DNA of 64,000 bases from Cichorium intybus (GCA_023525715.1 CM042011.1:62001-126000), one strand, 5' to 3'; positions 23,501 to 35,219 are shown, counted from the stretch's first letter. Notes: generated by a model from the letters alone, not told the origin. Numbers and translations are program-made.

Positions 23501-25311
23501 ATAAAAAAAACAAGTTCAAACCAACAAATTGGTAATCTAATCACATCTGATTATAATTCATATTTTAATCACATCTGATTATATGTGTATGTAATCACAT
23601 GTGATTGTCATCTTTTTTAAATTTATTATATTCTCAAAAGTTCTTTTTTCTGAACATATTATACAGGAAACAAATCTGAAAGAAAAACAAGTTGGGCCTG
23701 CAATTCTAAATCCTCAACCAGTATTAACTGTCTTACCTGAAGAAAAAAGACAGAAAAAACCCGGGCCAAGCATGAAATCACCCTTTAAGGATAGGGTGAT
23801 AAACATGAAAAGCCCCAACACTTCTGAGGAAGACATGGTTAGTGAATGGCTCTTCAACTTAAAAGGGAACGTCTTGTAAGTTATTCATATGTGGTTCTTA
23901 TTCTAAAATTATTAAATTTAAACATGTAAGTGACACTAAATTGTTCATAACATACATTGTTAATCATATGTGATTTTTCTTTTGACAGCGATGAAGTGAT
24001 AACGACAGTAAGTGGAAGAACTGTACACAGGTACATGTTGGAAAGTTTGTTCCCAGGAGAATATATAATATATGGAATCATTGATTCCTGGGCTGAAGTT
24101 TTAAACCATCAAGAGCTTGAAAGGGATCAGAACAGTTCCCCGTACAGACTTTTTCTTGATGTGCAAATGACAGTAAGTTATTCATAATACATTGTTAATT
24201 ATATGTGATTTTTTAATATTCTATACTAACACACACATTATAAACCATTTAGACAAACTACATTGAGGAAAAGACGTTTGAAAAAGAGAAAAAAGAGAAA
24301 AAAAGCAAAAAAGCAATTGAAAAGATGGCTTTGCAAGCAGAAGAAGAACAATATCAACAGTTCAAAAAATATTTTCATGACTGCTTGCACAATGACAAAC
24401 AGAAAATTCTGCTAAAAGACATTGATCTTGTAAGTGTCAACTGCTGAAAAATATATTCATATTTGATGATCAATCATATGTGATTGTAGATTTAAAACAC
24501 ATATGATTGGTTACAATCGTTTTATATACTCCACATATATATATTAATAAATGATGATCAATCATATGTGATTGTAATGTTAAATCATATATGATTGGTT
24601 ACAGTCATTTTATATACTCTTCGTATATATAATCACATATCAACCCTAAATCTTATACATTATTGTTACTTAAATACAGGTGTTTTTCCCTGTATGCCGA
24701 AGTGAACACATATTTCTGTTTGTTTTCAACCTAAAGAACCCAGGAATTGTGATCCTTGACAACAGCATATCAGATGCTACAATGGAAGGGAAATACATGC
24801 CTGTTTTGAACAACCTTGTAAGTACTATTTCATAAACATTGTTAATAATAAAATGCAGAAAAAACTTGTACGCATATATGATTTAATTTTCTTTTCTTTT
24901 TAAATGCAGAAAAAATTCTTTGGCAGATATTTGGAGGAAGTTAACCACCAAAAAGCAAAACAAATGTCAAATCCAAATTTGACAATCAATTTACTGGACA
25001 TGCCTTGGAAAACAAAGAACAATAAAACAGACTGTGGGATTTTTGCCATGAGACACATGGAGACATTTAAAGGTCAAACTGATGGCAAATACAGTTGCGG
25101 TTTTCCGAAAGAAGGTGGTTCGCAAGATGTTATGTTGGACAGGGTTAGATCAAAATATGCACATAGATTAATAATGTCCGATATAAACATTATGAAAAAC
25201 GATATCTTGAATCTTGCTAGGGACTACTCCAAGGTCCCTAAATCAAAGAGAAACCAAGATCTGCAAGATGCCAGCCAAATTATTCAACAGATGTTGCAGA
25301 ATCTGAATTGA
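17523..25311 (+). CDS. ULP/SUMO-protease-like protein of the MULE (18 exons)
   Basis: Exons I can place by GT-AG borders and phase: 17523-17568, 17891-17956, 18616-18702, 18813-18905, 18998-19108, 19224-19322, 19439-19543, 19695-19920, 20018-20618, 21994-22173, 22253-22937, 23022-23159, 23246-23531, 23667-23875, 23989-24172, 24253-24429, 24680-24817, 24910-25311; about 1,270 codons. The first eight exons give a lysine/glutamate-rich tail. Exon 9 begins RCSPGALFSIVLSLSEEQK, the conserved N-domain of transposon ULP proteins. Exon 11 holds a long aspartate/glutamate tract. Exons 15-18 form the C48 protease fold: catalytic His in RSEHIF (24707), Asp in VILDNS, and Cys in TDCGIF (25033-25035); the residue usually Gln before the Cys loop is not obvious (MPWKTKNNKTDC). 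All junctions are in phase except exon 13 to 14, where exon 13 ends in phase 2 and exon 14 opens in phase 0; a nine-A run in exon 13 (about 23420) is a likely indel site. Known ULPs remove SUMO; the role of transposon versions is unknown. Confidence 0.8.
19011..19440 (+). repeat. Tandem duplication of an exon-intron unit in the ULP-like gene
   Basis: Exon 5 plus its following intron and exon 6 plus its intron are near-identical over about 210 bases (offset 214), including GAAAATCCAAG, CGAAGGTCCAAAG and the intron text TTCAATTCAGTTGTGATTAA. The duplication added a phase-neutral lysine-rich exon, so the reading frame is kept. Confidence 0.9.
20851..21939 (+). repeat. Intron 9: direct duplication and hairpin
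   Basis: Intron 9 (20619-21993) contains two copies of one segment, 20851-21287 and 21339-21939, starting TGAGCTATCACTCT and ending in ...GACCTATTTGCCTTG. The second copy contains an extra ~160 bases that make an inverted repeat: about 21339-21420 pairs with about 21490-21577 (for example TGAGCTATCACTCT against AGAGTAATAGCTCA). The first copy has lost most of the second arm. The hairpin looks like a small foldback/MITE insertion that was then duplicated with its flank. Confidence 0.75.
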
Positions 25312-25640
25312 GGGATGGGATGGTGTTCTTAAGAAGGTTAAGATGGTGTTGTTGAAGGTTACGTTGGTTTGCTGCTGTGAAGTTTGGGTTGCTGTTGTTG
25401 ATATTTGTGTTGGTGATGAAAATGGTGTTTAAACAATTTTTTAACTCTTAAACAAATTTATTATCTTTTATGTATGTTCTGAATGTGGTGGGATGGTGTT
25501 CTGAAGGTTGGGGATGGTGTTGTTGAAGGTTGGTTTGGAGTTCTGAAGGTTCGGGATGGTGTTGTTGAAGGTTGTGTTGAAATGGTGTTGGTCATAAAAT
25601 GGTGTTTAAACAATTTCTTAACTCTCAAACAATTTTATTA
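25312..25640. repeat. GATGGTGTTGTTGAAGGTT repeats after the ULP stop codon
   Basis: Directly after the stop codon the unit GGGATGGTGTTGTTGAAGGTT or a close variant recurs five or six times, and a longer block (TTAAACAATTTCTTAACTCT to ATGTATGTTCTGAATGTGG) occurs twice (about 25425-25490 and 25600-25665). Non-coding 3' region of the gene. Confidence 0.75.
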
Positions 25641-26120
25641 TGTTTTATGTATGTTCTGAATGTGGCAAATACAATTTCTAAACAGTTTCTCTTATTTGAA
25701 TTACGTGTGATTCTTAAAGAAATATGCTAATTGAACTCATGTGTGATTATAATGTTTTATATATGTACTGAATGTGGCAACTACAAATAACAGTTGTGTT
25801 ATTTGAAATCATGAGTGATTATATAACGGGATAGACTAGAAAATCATGTGTGCCTATAATGTTTTATTTGAAATCAGAAATCACATGTGATTGCACAAAA
25901 ATATATATCTTAATTTTTATCTTTATAATCATATGCAACTTTTAATCATGTGTCATTTGTAAATAAAAATGTTATATTTAAAATCATGTGTGATTATATA
26001 TTTGAAAAATAGACTAAAAATCATATATATCCAAAAAAACACATATGATTATCATCAATTGTCGCCAATGTAAACTTTTCTGAAAACATATATGATTATC
26101 ATCTAAAAAATCACATATGA

Positions 26121-29100
26121 TTAATCGTTTAAAACTGAACCTGTTGTTTCTTTTTTCTGATTTGCAATTCTTGTTGGACATGTACGTAAATTGTGTGGCT
26201 CTCTTTTACCACATCCAGAACAAATTCTAGTCTTCTTCTGTGCTTTCAAAATAGACTTCTCATATTCACCAACCAGCCTTTTCTTTCCACAGCCTTTATT
26301 AAATTGAACATCAGGAACTTGAACAACAATCTCTTCTGGAACTGCAACTCCAAGAAGCTTTTCAACTAAATCTGCATTGTTTGTTGTTACTTCACTTGTA
26401 GAATCACTCTTGACATCATTCAACATATGTTTGGTTTTCTGAACAAAACATGCCAGCTTCTCTTTATCATCTCTAACGATATCCAAACATGATTGAAAAG
26501 TAAAGAATGCTTCATTCACAAGTTTTGTAACCTCAGCATCCCTTTCATCAAAACGATCTCTAATAAGCTTATGATTCGAATATATAACATCCTTTGTCCA
26601 TCGTCTTAGAATATATTCTGAAGGTATCTCCTTAAAATCTTTTTTATCAATATTTTGAAGGCATGTCTGCACAATATACCACACTGTGTAAATAGTCCAC
26701 AACTGCATTTGATTTTCTTTTCAGCGGCTCTTATTTCAACCTGTTACAACAATAACAAATCACATATGATAAAACATTCTTATTTCAACGTGTTACATAT
26801 AATAATAATCACATATGATAAAACATTCTTATTTCAACATGTTACATATAATAATAATCACATATGATTGAACATTCTTTTTCAGAAATCACATATGAAT
26901 ACGACTAATTATCTAACGTAATCACTTATGATTATACTAATATATATCTAAACATTTAATCACATATGAGTAAATTTTTTTTTTTCAAAAATCAGAAATC
27001 AAATCAATAATTACCTGAAACGTTCCTTTAAATTCCCTTCTCTTGTTCTTCTGAATTACAGTATAATATTCCACGCCATCTCCCTCCGTGGACTCTTTAT
27101 CTTCACAAAACCATACTCCTTTATACAATTCCTTTTGAATATCAAAAAATAAAGCACTGGTATAAATCTTTGCTGCTTGTTATTCTATATCGGATGGTGA
27201 CTTCATTCCATAATGCGCTTGTTTTGTTTTATGATCAAGTTCACGTTGCGAATTTCGTTGTTTTTTAATAGCATTATCATAATTCATCATAAAATTTACA
27301 AGGAAATTTTCGCCTTGTGAATACGAGTTAAAAAAAGAATTCATACTCTCGGACCTTGATGTTGTCTTCATCAATCCACACATTGGAAAGTCCTTGAAAT
27401 ATGCAGGAATCCAAGAATCCCGTATTTTAAAAATATCTTTGAACCATCTTTTTTCTTCAAGATTAAATTCTTTCATTAACAAATCCCATTTCGTCTCAAA
27501 AACATTAGGCTCCATATTCAAGTCCCATACAAGTTTCTTAAAACACTTCTTAAAGCCTGTGTTTTTAAGAAATTCAACGGATAGCTGCAATTTGTAAAAC
27601 CACATACACAATCACATATGATTTAATATATGAAAATCATATATGATTCAACCGCTTGCTTATAAAATCACATGTAATTGCACAAAAAAAAACTTCACAA
27701 GTTAAAATGTTTTGTTTACAATCACATGTGATTATACAAAAATAATAACATACCTTTGATTGAAGTTTCTTCATGATATGCCACATACACAATCTGTGTT
27801 TTGAATTTGGAAAAACAGATTCAACTGCTTGCTTTAATGCTGCATCTTGATCCGTTAACACCATTACTGGTTCTTTTCCATGAGCATTCATAAATTGTTG
27901 AAGCAACCACTTATATGAATCAACGGTTTTTGTGCTTAGTAAACCAGCTCCAACAATAACAGATGATTTATGATGATCAATCACAGTAAATGGAACAAAA
28001 ACCAATCCATACCTGTTGTTTCATACAAAAATAAAAAATCACATATAATCAAAAACATATTCTCCAAAAAATCACAAATGATTAATAACAGTGAAAACTT
28101 ACTTATTTGTTCGAAATGTAGCATCAAGTGACATCACATCTCCAAATTCACTGTAATAAGCTTTTTCTGTTTCATCGGCCCAAAACATTGCATTCAACAC
28201 CTTGTTCTTATCGCATCTATAATAAAAAGAATAATTTGGGTAATTCTCTTTCCGCTCCATCATTTTATTAACAATCATTTGAGCATCTTTGTACCCTATA
28301 ATGCAACTGATCTTTCTCTTAAAATTTTTATAATCACCAACTTTACCCTTTACATGCTCAAACCCGCCAATCAAGGTTGCCTTCAATTTGTATGCCTTTG
28401 TTGCACCAATTTTTGCTGTCGAAGACCGAACAATATACTCCATGTCCGAGAATGGCAATTCTCTTGTTTTTCTTAAATGATGTATATCTTCAAGCTCATG
28501 GTTATGCATTTCATTGAATTTATCAAACTTGTAGTCATTAGTTCCCTTAACAAGCTTAACAACAATCTTTGCTTTACAATCTGTACGCTTGTATGTTGTG
28601 TTACGTTTGGTATCAACTGATTTTTGTCCTACTTTTCCACTCCTGCTGCAAAGTAAAAATCTATGCTTTACAATCTCACCAACTTTCCTTTGTGTATTCA
28701 AACGAACATCAAAACCAGCCTTCTGTGCATAACTTCTATACATCTCAATTACAGCATCAACACTTTTGAATCTCATTAACAAATTTGGTTTAAATTCTTC
28801 GAGAACATCCGGTTTGACATCATGTGGAACCTCGTTATTGTTTGATTGATAAGAAGAAGTACACTCTTCATCACCTAATTAATCACATGTAAAAATGACA
28901 TAAAAAATATTCAATTCAGAAAATCACATATAATTACTAAAAACAATCACGTATAATTACTCAAAATTACAACAATTATCTCTACTTAATAATTAAATTT
29001 GATTCAAGATAAAGCACATATGAGTTACAAACTTAAATACGTAAATAACATATGATTATAAACATTTTTGCGCTGAAAAAGTAACATATGATTACTGAAA

Positions 29101-29651
29101 AAACACATATGAGTACTCAAATATTACAACAATTATCTCTACTTGATGATTGAATTTGATTCACAACAAACCACATATGAGTTACAAATTAAATTCGTAA
29201 AATATATATCATTATGTAGAGTCTTGATCTATAAAATCAAATATGACTGTTGAAAAAATCACATACGATTTCTGAAAATTACAACAATTATCTTTACTTA
29301 ATGACTGAATTTGATCCCCAATAAACGACATATATAATCACATATGATTTTATTTGATTCCCAATAATCGACATATATAATCACATATGATTTTATTTGA
29401 TTCAAAATAAAACTACTACAAAACTTCACATATATAATCACATATGATTCAGAATAAAACTACTACAAACATTCACATATATAATCACATGTGATTATAA
29501 AACTTTAATAGTAATTACCTGGAACACCGTAATTCTGACCATATTTACTTGAATCCTCGTCATCTGTATCCTCATCTTCCGATATCGTAACGAAAATACT
29601 TAATTCTTCTTCGTTTGTACATATATTAACATCATCAACATAGTTATCCAT
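26121..29651 (-). pseudogene. FAR1/MULE-type transposase of the element, disrupted
   Basis: Exons on the minus strand with GT-AG borders in phase: 29519-29651, 28103-28874, 27754-28012, 27015-27584, 26121-26740. Exon 1 is acidic; exon 2 holds the FAR1 DNA-binding domain (FKSVDAVIEMYRSYAQKAGF, then C/H positions to MHNHEL). The DDE core follows: first Asp in MSLDATF (end of exon 2), second in VLTDQDAAL and CMWH in exon 3, Glu in SRSESMNSFF in exon 4. Exon 5 carries a SWIM finger (CSCGLF...CRHAF) and a C2HC knuckle (CSGCGKREPHNLRTC). Two defects: an in-frame TAA at 27180-27182 between GMKSPSDIE and QAAKIYTSALFF, and a one-base frameshift just after the SWIM finger (about 26650-26680); exon 5 is one base short of a multiple of three. 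The transposase would bind the element ends and cut; this copy cannot make a full protein. Confidence 0.9.
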
Positions 29652-30160
29652 CTGAACTAATAGGATCGAACCAAAATAAACTGATACAGAAGCTCAAATA
29701 CGCTTGAATCCTCGTGATCTGTATTCTCACTAGTCGTCCTCGAATAAAAATATCAAATACGCTTGAATCGTTGACAAAAATCTGAAATCGATTCTATAAC
29801 AGGATCAATCAGAAGAAAAATCGAATGTATATACGCATAAAAATCGAATGTGTATCAGGACGACAATCAAAAATCGATTTTAATCAGAAGAGAAATCGCC
29901 TAAGAAAAAACAAAAATATGAAATCGCAAAACTCGTGTTTAATAAAATCGAATGTATATCCGTATGAATCAGAACAAAAACGGAATGAATATCAGGATCA
30001 AAATCAAAAAGCGTCTTTTATGGCAACAATGTCGGACAAATATACGATCTTTGAATGTAAAGAAGCAACGCTGTTATCGTCGGATATAAAATACACATTT
30101 ACCAAAATACCCTCTATCACTTAAAAAAAACACGCGCCTGCTTTTCTACTATTAAAGGCT

Positions 30161-30337
<177 letters not shown>

Positions 30338-30474
30338 AGGAATCTATCGCAATGAAAACTAACAACAATAAAGCCCAAACTTTGATAATCATATAAAGAG
30401 TCACGAATAAGCATGAGTGTGCTTATATTATTTAAATGAATAAACACGCAACTGGAGTATTGGACTCAACAAAA

Positions 30475-30609
30475 TTACAAAACTAATACTACTTGGATTG
30501 ATGCACTATGACTTCTCTCGGCCCATAACCTGGTTGCCCAAAAGGCGCTAGCAGCGATAACCACCAGCAACGGCGTCACTCCAGTCCACACACCAGAAAA
30601 CGTGTTCAT
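30475..30609 (-). CDS. Small putative membrane peptide, 44 aa (unrecognised)
   Basis: A minus-strand frame from ATG (30607-30609) to TAA (30475-30477). Residues about 10-27 (TGVTPLLVVIAASAFWAT) form one hydrophobic segment, followed by RLWAERSH, a positive-ended pattern of a single-pass membrane peptide. Upstream of the ATG is TATCTAG, a possible splice acceptor; downstream is AT-rich sequence resembling a 3' untranslated region. I do not recognise a family. It may be the last exon of a captured or host gene cut off by the MITE at 30643, or chance. Confidence 0.3.
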   Translation of the reverse strand: MNTFSGVWTGVTPLLVVIAASAFWATRLWAERSHSASIQVVLVL

Positions 30610-30642
30610 TAGAGGCCTAGATAGTGATGTGTGTATTGTAAA

Positions 30643-30932
30643 TAAAGGTGCATATGAAGAACCGGTTTCTTTTTTAAAAACCGAGAAAAATATCGTAACC
30701 GGTTTTTAATAGGTTTTTTTATCTCAAATGGAATCGGTTTTTTATCCCGATTTTTTAATAGGTTAACCGAACTGAACCGGTTTAAAAACCAGTCAAGAAC
30801 TCGATTTCATTTTAAAAAACGGTCAATACCGGTTAGGTTTTAACCGAAACCGGTTGGACCAAAACCGGTTTTTTTTTTAAACGGTTCTTAAAAAAACCAA
30901 ACCGGTTAAAAACCGGCTTTTGTGCACCTCTA
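30643..30932. mobile_element. MITE with TAAAGGTGCA / TGCACCTCTA ends
   Basis: 290 bases with short terminal inverted repeats (TAAAGGTGCA at left, TAGAGGTGCA inverted at right). The interior is repetitive in AACCGGTTTTTAACCGG. The flanks are ATTGTAAA and ATTGTGCT, identical in the first five bases, compatible with a decayed 8-base hAT duplication. Confidence 0.6.
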
Positions 30933-31319
30933 ATTGTGCTGTAAAACACATTTGGCATGGAAGACTATCATCTTTACCTCAATTTAAACGGGCGATATTA
31001 CTCAGCAACTTAAAAAAGAACAAAGAGCGATGATAGTTCGATATGGATTTAATGAAAGTTATAAGTGTGTGTTTCTAGGAATGCTTAGAGGATTTTTAGA
31101 TTTCTGATGTTATAAGTAGATAGATGACAACACTTGCAAATTTCTTGAATTTGTATATTGCATTTACAAATGACATTTCAACAGTACATAGTCATGATTG
31201 ACAAATAATTGAGCAACATACATCTTCGTTACGGTTTATAAGAAAAGTCAACTCCAAGATTGAAAGCAATATAAATTTAATACCAATCATTATATTTCCT
31301 GCTCTGTTGTATTAAGGAT
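30933..31319. other. No gene seen
   Basis: Single-copy-looking sequence without a supportable feature. Confidence 0.4.
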
Positions 31320-32105
31320 TTTTAACCATGGGTTGGTTTAAGGTTTAGGCGCGCGGTTAGGGTATGTAAGAATAGGATTTCGGGGACGAAATACAGTTAA
31401 GTGGGGGAGAGTTGTAAGACCCTTAAACCGTAATGTCCGAGCTCAAGATTAAAAGAAGTGAGCTTTTGGCAATATTGGGGAAATGGCCCATTAGCGTCAC
31501 TAATAGGCACATTAGCGTCGCTAATGTTGTTTATTAGCGTCTAATGTTGTCTATTAGTGTCGTTAATGTTAAAAGATAGCGTCGCTAATTCTGTCTATTG
31601 AGCGGGATTGCATGATCTCCAGTTAGCGGCGCTAACTTTATAGTTAGCGCTGCTAACTGTCCTTATTGGGCCAAAACCCTAAATTTTGAAGTTTGGGCCA
31701 CTTATAAAGGTGGGGAACCCTAGGACAGCCGCCATATTCATCATTTTAACCCCCAAGGACGTTTTTCTCCTCTCTCTAGCTCTCTTGAATGGTTTTTGGT
31801 TCATTTGGTCACATTGGAAGGTTTTATTGAAGAGATTATGATGCTAGATGATGCTTGGTGTTACTAGGAGGCTTTCTTCATGTGGGAACCAACTAACTCT
31901 TCTTGATCTAGACCATTGTGAGTAAAGTTCCCACCTTTATGTTTTTATGGTTCTTCTTATGATTTAAGTGGGTTTTTATGGGTTAAATTAGTGTAACTGT
32001 CCCTTTTGGTGATTGTCCATGGTGGGAAAGAATAAAGTTTGGAACTTTATGCCTTTAACTCCTGTTTTAGAATCATTAAGTTGGTTTAGAGAGTAAGCCA
32101 ATCTC
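31320..32105 (+). mobile_element. Truncated Tekay-like gypsy end (polypurine tract and LTR piece)
   Basis: GATTTCGGGGACGAAATAC then a polypurine tract (AAGTGGGGGAGAG) and an LTR start TGTAAGACCC at 31413. The next 690 bases align with the first 700 of the LTR at 1020, including the TTAGCG-type boxes, TTTATGGTTCTTCTTATGATT and GTTTAGAGAGTAAG. It stops abruptly at about 32105, where FAR1-like coding sequence begins, so a rearrangement cut it. Confidence 0.8.
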
Positions 32106-32425
32106 ATTGCTAGAAATCGATTCATTTACATTGGAACCAGTAGTTGGTCTAATATCATCAGGAACATTCGGAATCCAATACACAGTACCACCAGGGGAAG
32201 AATACTCATTGCTAGAAATCGATTCATTTACATTCGAACCACCTTAAAGGTAAAACACCAATGTATAAGGATATAGAATTCCAAATTATATACAATTGAA
32301 CAGAAATATTAATTTACCACATTCGTTTTGAACATTGTGCTCATATGAAAACACATCTTCAAATTGTGTATTAGGAACGAAAAGGGGGGTAGAAGTTGAA
32401 GCATCATGATGAATCGGAGTATCAT
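32106..32425 (-). pseudogene. FAR1-like gene, two N-terminal exons only
   Basis: Minus-strand exon 32318-32425 reads DTPIHHDASTST...FSYEHNVQNEC and joins in phase to the next from 32242 (GSNVNESISSNEYSSPGG then TVYWIPNVPDDIRPT). The phrase PGG-YWIPNV-DDIRP is the usual start of FAR1/FHY3-related and MULE transposases, just before the DNA-binding domain. The exon then repeats GSNVNESISSNE, matching a direct repeat in the DNA (32111-32145 and 32211-32245), and is cut at 32106 by the gypsy LTR piece. The rest of the gene is absent. Confidence 0.6.
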
Positions 32426-33599
32426 CTAAATCAAAAACATGTTCTTGATTAAAAGTTTCAAATTAGTTGTAACTTAGTTTTTTTCTTTTTAATTATCATT
32501 GGTATTTATGATATTCTCAATCAGATTATAATGACGAACACAGTCAAGTTGAGACAAGGGAACAAGAAAAAAAAACAATTTGACAAAATGGAGTAATATT
32601 GTAGGTGTTATTATGCATTTATGTTAATTAAATGAAAAATGTTGCAATTGATAATGATTGATCATAGAAAGATACATATACAACATATAAAGAAGATATA
32701 AAGATCAATAAAAATACTTAACTACAAACGTGAATTAGGCATCTTTAGTTGACTAAGAAAGAAATTGCTAAAATAATCATAGATATTTAACTGGGGCAAC
32801 CAAATTTCTAGAAATTAGACATAAAGAAAACCACCTTTACAGCAAGGGACTCCAAAAAGTTGAACAAGGTTCTATTTGTTCCAAATCATAGCCTCTTTCT
32901 GTAAAGACGTAGAACAATAGTTATAGTTTTAAAAAGGGGAGTCTTTGGATAAAGATGGTGAAAATATGGTTCAATTGAACGGTTTTGAAGGCATATCTAT
33001 ATATATGCTCCAAGATGAAACTGAAATTCAATAATGTTATTCATACAATTTTTAAAACTTTTTCCTAGGTAAGCAATCGAGATTACAATCTCCAAATTGT
33101 TGTTGGTCACACTTTATTCAAGTCCCAATGCATCGAAAAATAGGGGAAATAGACTATTATATAATCTGCAATCAAATGACAAATTTTCGGACATTAAACC
33201 CACCACCATGAATGTAAAAGAATAAGCGACTGAAATCATAGAAAACCAAACCCTAGAAATCTGCAATGCAAAACTAAAACCCCAATGCTTCAATAAAATG
33301 ACAAATTTTCAGTAACACTTACTTCCGGTGTACATACAACGATGGATTGGTTGAGGGATGAACGACACTCGACGGCGGCGAACAGGATCGAGAACCTATC
33401 AATTTGAGGGCGTATTGGATCAGGAACCTATCGACGAGGGCGCTGGATCTATCGACACATCGGACTGGAACGAGGTAGGTCGGTTGTCGCGGAAGGAGTC
33501 CCCGATAGCGCAAAAAGGAGAAATGGGAGCGAGTCGGCATAAGCTTGGAGCCGGGATAGAGGAAGGGAGTAAAGAAAATGACATATATTTTGTATATCA
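32426..33599. other. No gene seen; probable interior of a CACTA-like element
   Basis: AT-rich sequence; a GC-richer stretch at about 33350-33560 has an 85-codon plus frame of unknown meaning. If the terminus at 33737 is real, this may be part of that element. Confidence 0.3.
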
Positions 33600-33737
33600 T
33601 AAATTTTTACAATAGATGACAGAGATTTATAACAGACAATTATGTCTGTCGTAAAATGCAAAGGATGACAGATTTTTATGACAGACATTTCGTATGTCGT
33701 AATTCGTCTGTCATTAAAAGTCTATTTTCTAGTAGTG
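33600..33737 (-). mobile_element. CACTA-like transposon terminus with subterminal repeats
   Basis: The plus strand ends TTTTCTAGTAGTG at 33725-33737; on the minus strand this is CACTACTAGAAAA, the form of plant CACTA (En/Spm) ends. Directly inside are repeated TGACAGA / GTCTGTCGTAA blocks in both orientations, as expected for subterminal transposase sites. The opposite terminus was not found in the window. Confidence 0.6.
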
Positions 33738-34307
33738 AATATTAATTGTCTCTACTACATTTTAAAATAACTTGGCATGTATGGAAAGAATATGTTCACT
33801 ATTATGGAGTTTGTTTAATGATACCTACAAATTCTGAAAAGCCAACAATGTAATGGATATCGATAAAAGGGACATCGCGTGGGAAAGTGATACAAGGGTT
33901 AAATTCGGGTCAAATATGTACCCGAAAAACTTTCAAAGGGGAGAGTTAATTGGGGGTGGAGCACTAGACGAAACAAAACCAGTATTAACTACGTTTTCTT
34001 AAACTTGCATTCGAAAAATTCTTGAATTTCAGACATGAACCCGAAAGAGGGGCATAAAATATGAACATAGAATGGCACAAGAAGGTTCGATATTGTTTGA
34101 CACTCGAACATAATTATATTACACAACTCAATGCGAATATGAAAGACAATGGACAAAAAAAAAATGTCAGAAGCATGGAATTTTATAATAGCCCGAATTT
34201 CTAGTTTTGTTCACCTCGATACATTTAAATAAACCAAAACAAAACGCACCCTAAGCTCCCATAGTGTATTGCTATAATGCTATAGTACCAACATGCATAT
34301 CAAGAGG

Positions 34308-34368
34308 AATGAGAAGCAGATTAATCAATATTAAATGAGTGACGACAAGCTGGCTTCTCTCGTCATTA
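34308..34368. repeat. Dispersed 61-base repeat (copy 1)
   Basis: AAGCAGATTAATCAATATTA then AATGAGTGACGACAAGCTGG and TTCTCTCGTCATTA. A second copy lies at 62171-62238, immediately before the TA tract that precedes the Tat LTR. Confidence 0.75.
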
Positions 34369-34668
34369 CATTTAAAGATTCAAGTAGTTAGTGGTAAGTG
34401 TTGTTCAAAAAAAAAAAAGTTAGTGGTAAGTAGGTTTAAGTGTAGGGTTAATTAGGGGAATACGGTGGTCGGTCACGTGAGTTGGATGTCAGGTGGTGGT
34501 GTTTTTGTCATACAAAAGTTTGCAACATGCACTTGGACCCTCCCTCCCACAGCTGTTTTATTCCCTTTGGTACAAGAGATTCCCAAACACCACTTTCTCT
34601 TCTCCCCATGCCCCTTTTGCCTATATTTTTTCTTGTATCTTATTTACGACTCACTAATGCAATTACTT

Positions 34669-35219
34669 TTAGGGGTGACCAAAAACCGAACCGTATGGTA
34701 AAAAAATCGTAAAAACCGAAACCGATTAATCGCAACCGAAACAATAACCGACGGTGAGGTTTTCAATTTTGAAATAACCGCAAAATTGCGGTGCTGTGCG
34801 GTTATATGACATATGCCGTACCGAAATAACCGCAACCGCACCGCAAACATAACCGCACCGCTAACTGCATAATTAAATAATGATATAGTTTTTATATTAA
34901 TTAATATGTAATTGTAACTTGTAAGTTTGAGAGAAATTTTTAATATGTGGTTGTTTATTTTAATATTTAATTGGTTTAATCGTAAAACAAGTACCAAATC
35001 CATATGGTTAAAAAGACCGCACAAAATAATCACACCAAATATATGCGGTTAATAACCGCAACCGCAACCGCAAAAACCGCAACCGCATAAAATAACCGCA
35101 TAACCGCACCGCACTATTAACCGCACCATTTGGTTATTGAAAATTTAATAACCGCATTTGCGGTTAGCGGTACGGTTTTGGCCAATAACCGCGCCTAACC
35201 GCACCACGCTCACCCCTAA
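34669..35219. mobile_element. hAT-like MITE rich in ATAACCGCACCG
   Basis: About 550 bases bounded by TTAGGGGTGACC at left and GCTCACCCCTAA at right. The interior is built of ATAACCGCAACCGCACCG repeats, denser near the ends. The TTAGGGGTGAGC ends are like those of plant hAT-derived miniature elements. I see no clear 8-base duplication. Confidence 0.6.

Larger units (their letters stand above)
17900..29500. repeat. Dispersed palindromic motif AATCACATGTGATT
   Basis: Throughout introns and spacers of the MULE, on both sides of the two genes, the perfect 14-base palindrome AATCACATGTGATT and variants (AATCATATGTGATT, CTCATATATGATT, AATCACATATGATT) recur dozens of times. Exact copies sit at 20662-20675, 21665-21678, 23593-23606, 25879-25892, 27720-27733 and 29483-29496. 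Exons are almost free of it. The core CACATGTG contains the CANNTG E-box twice over. Confidence 0.9.

Noticed and set aside
33358..33615. 85-codon arginine/glutamate-rich frame
   Set aside because: No domain, no homology I recognise, and it overlaps a CACTA-like end.
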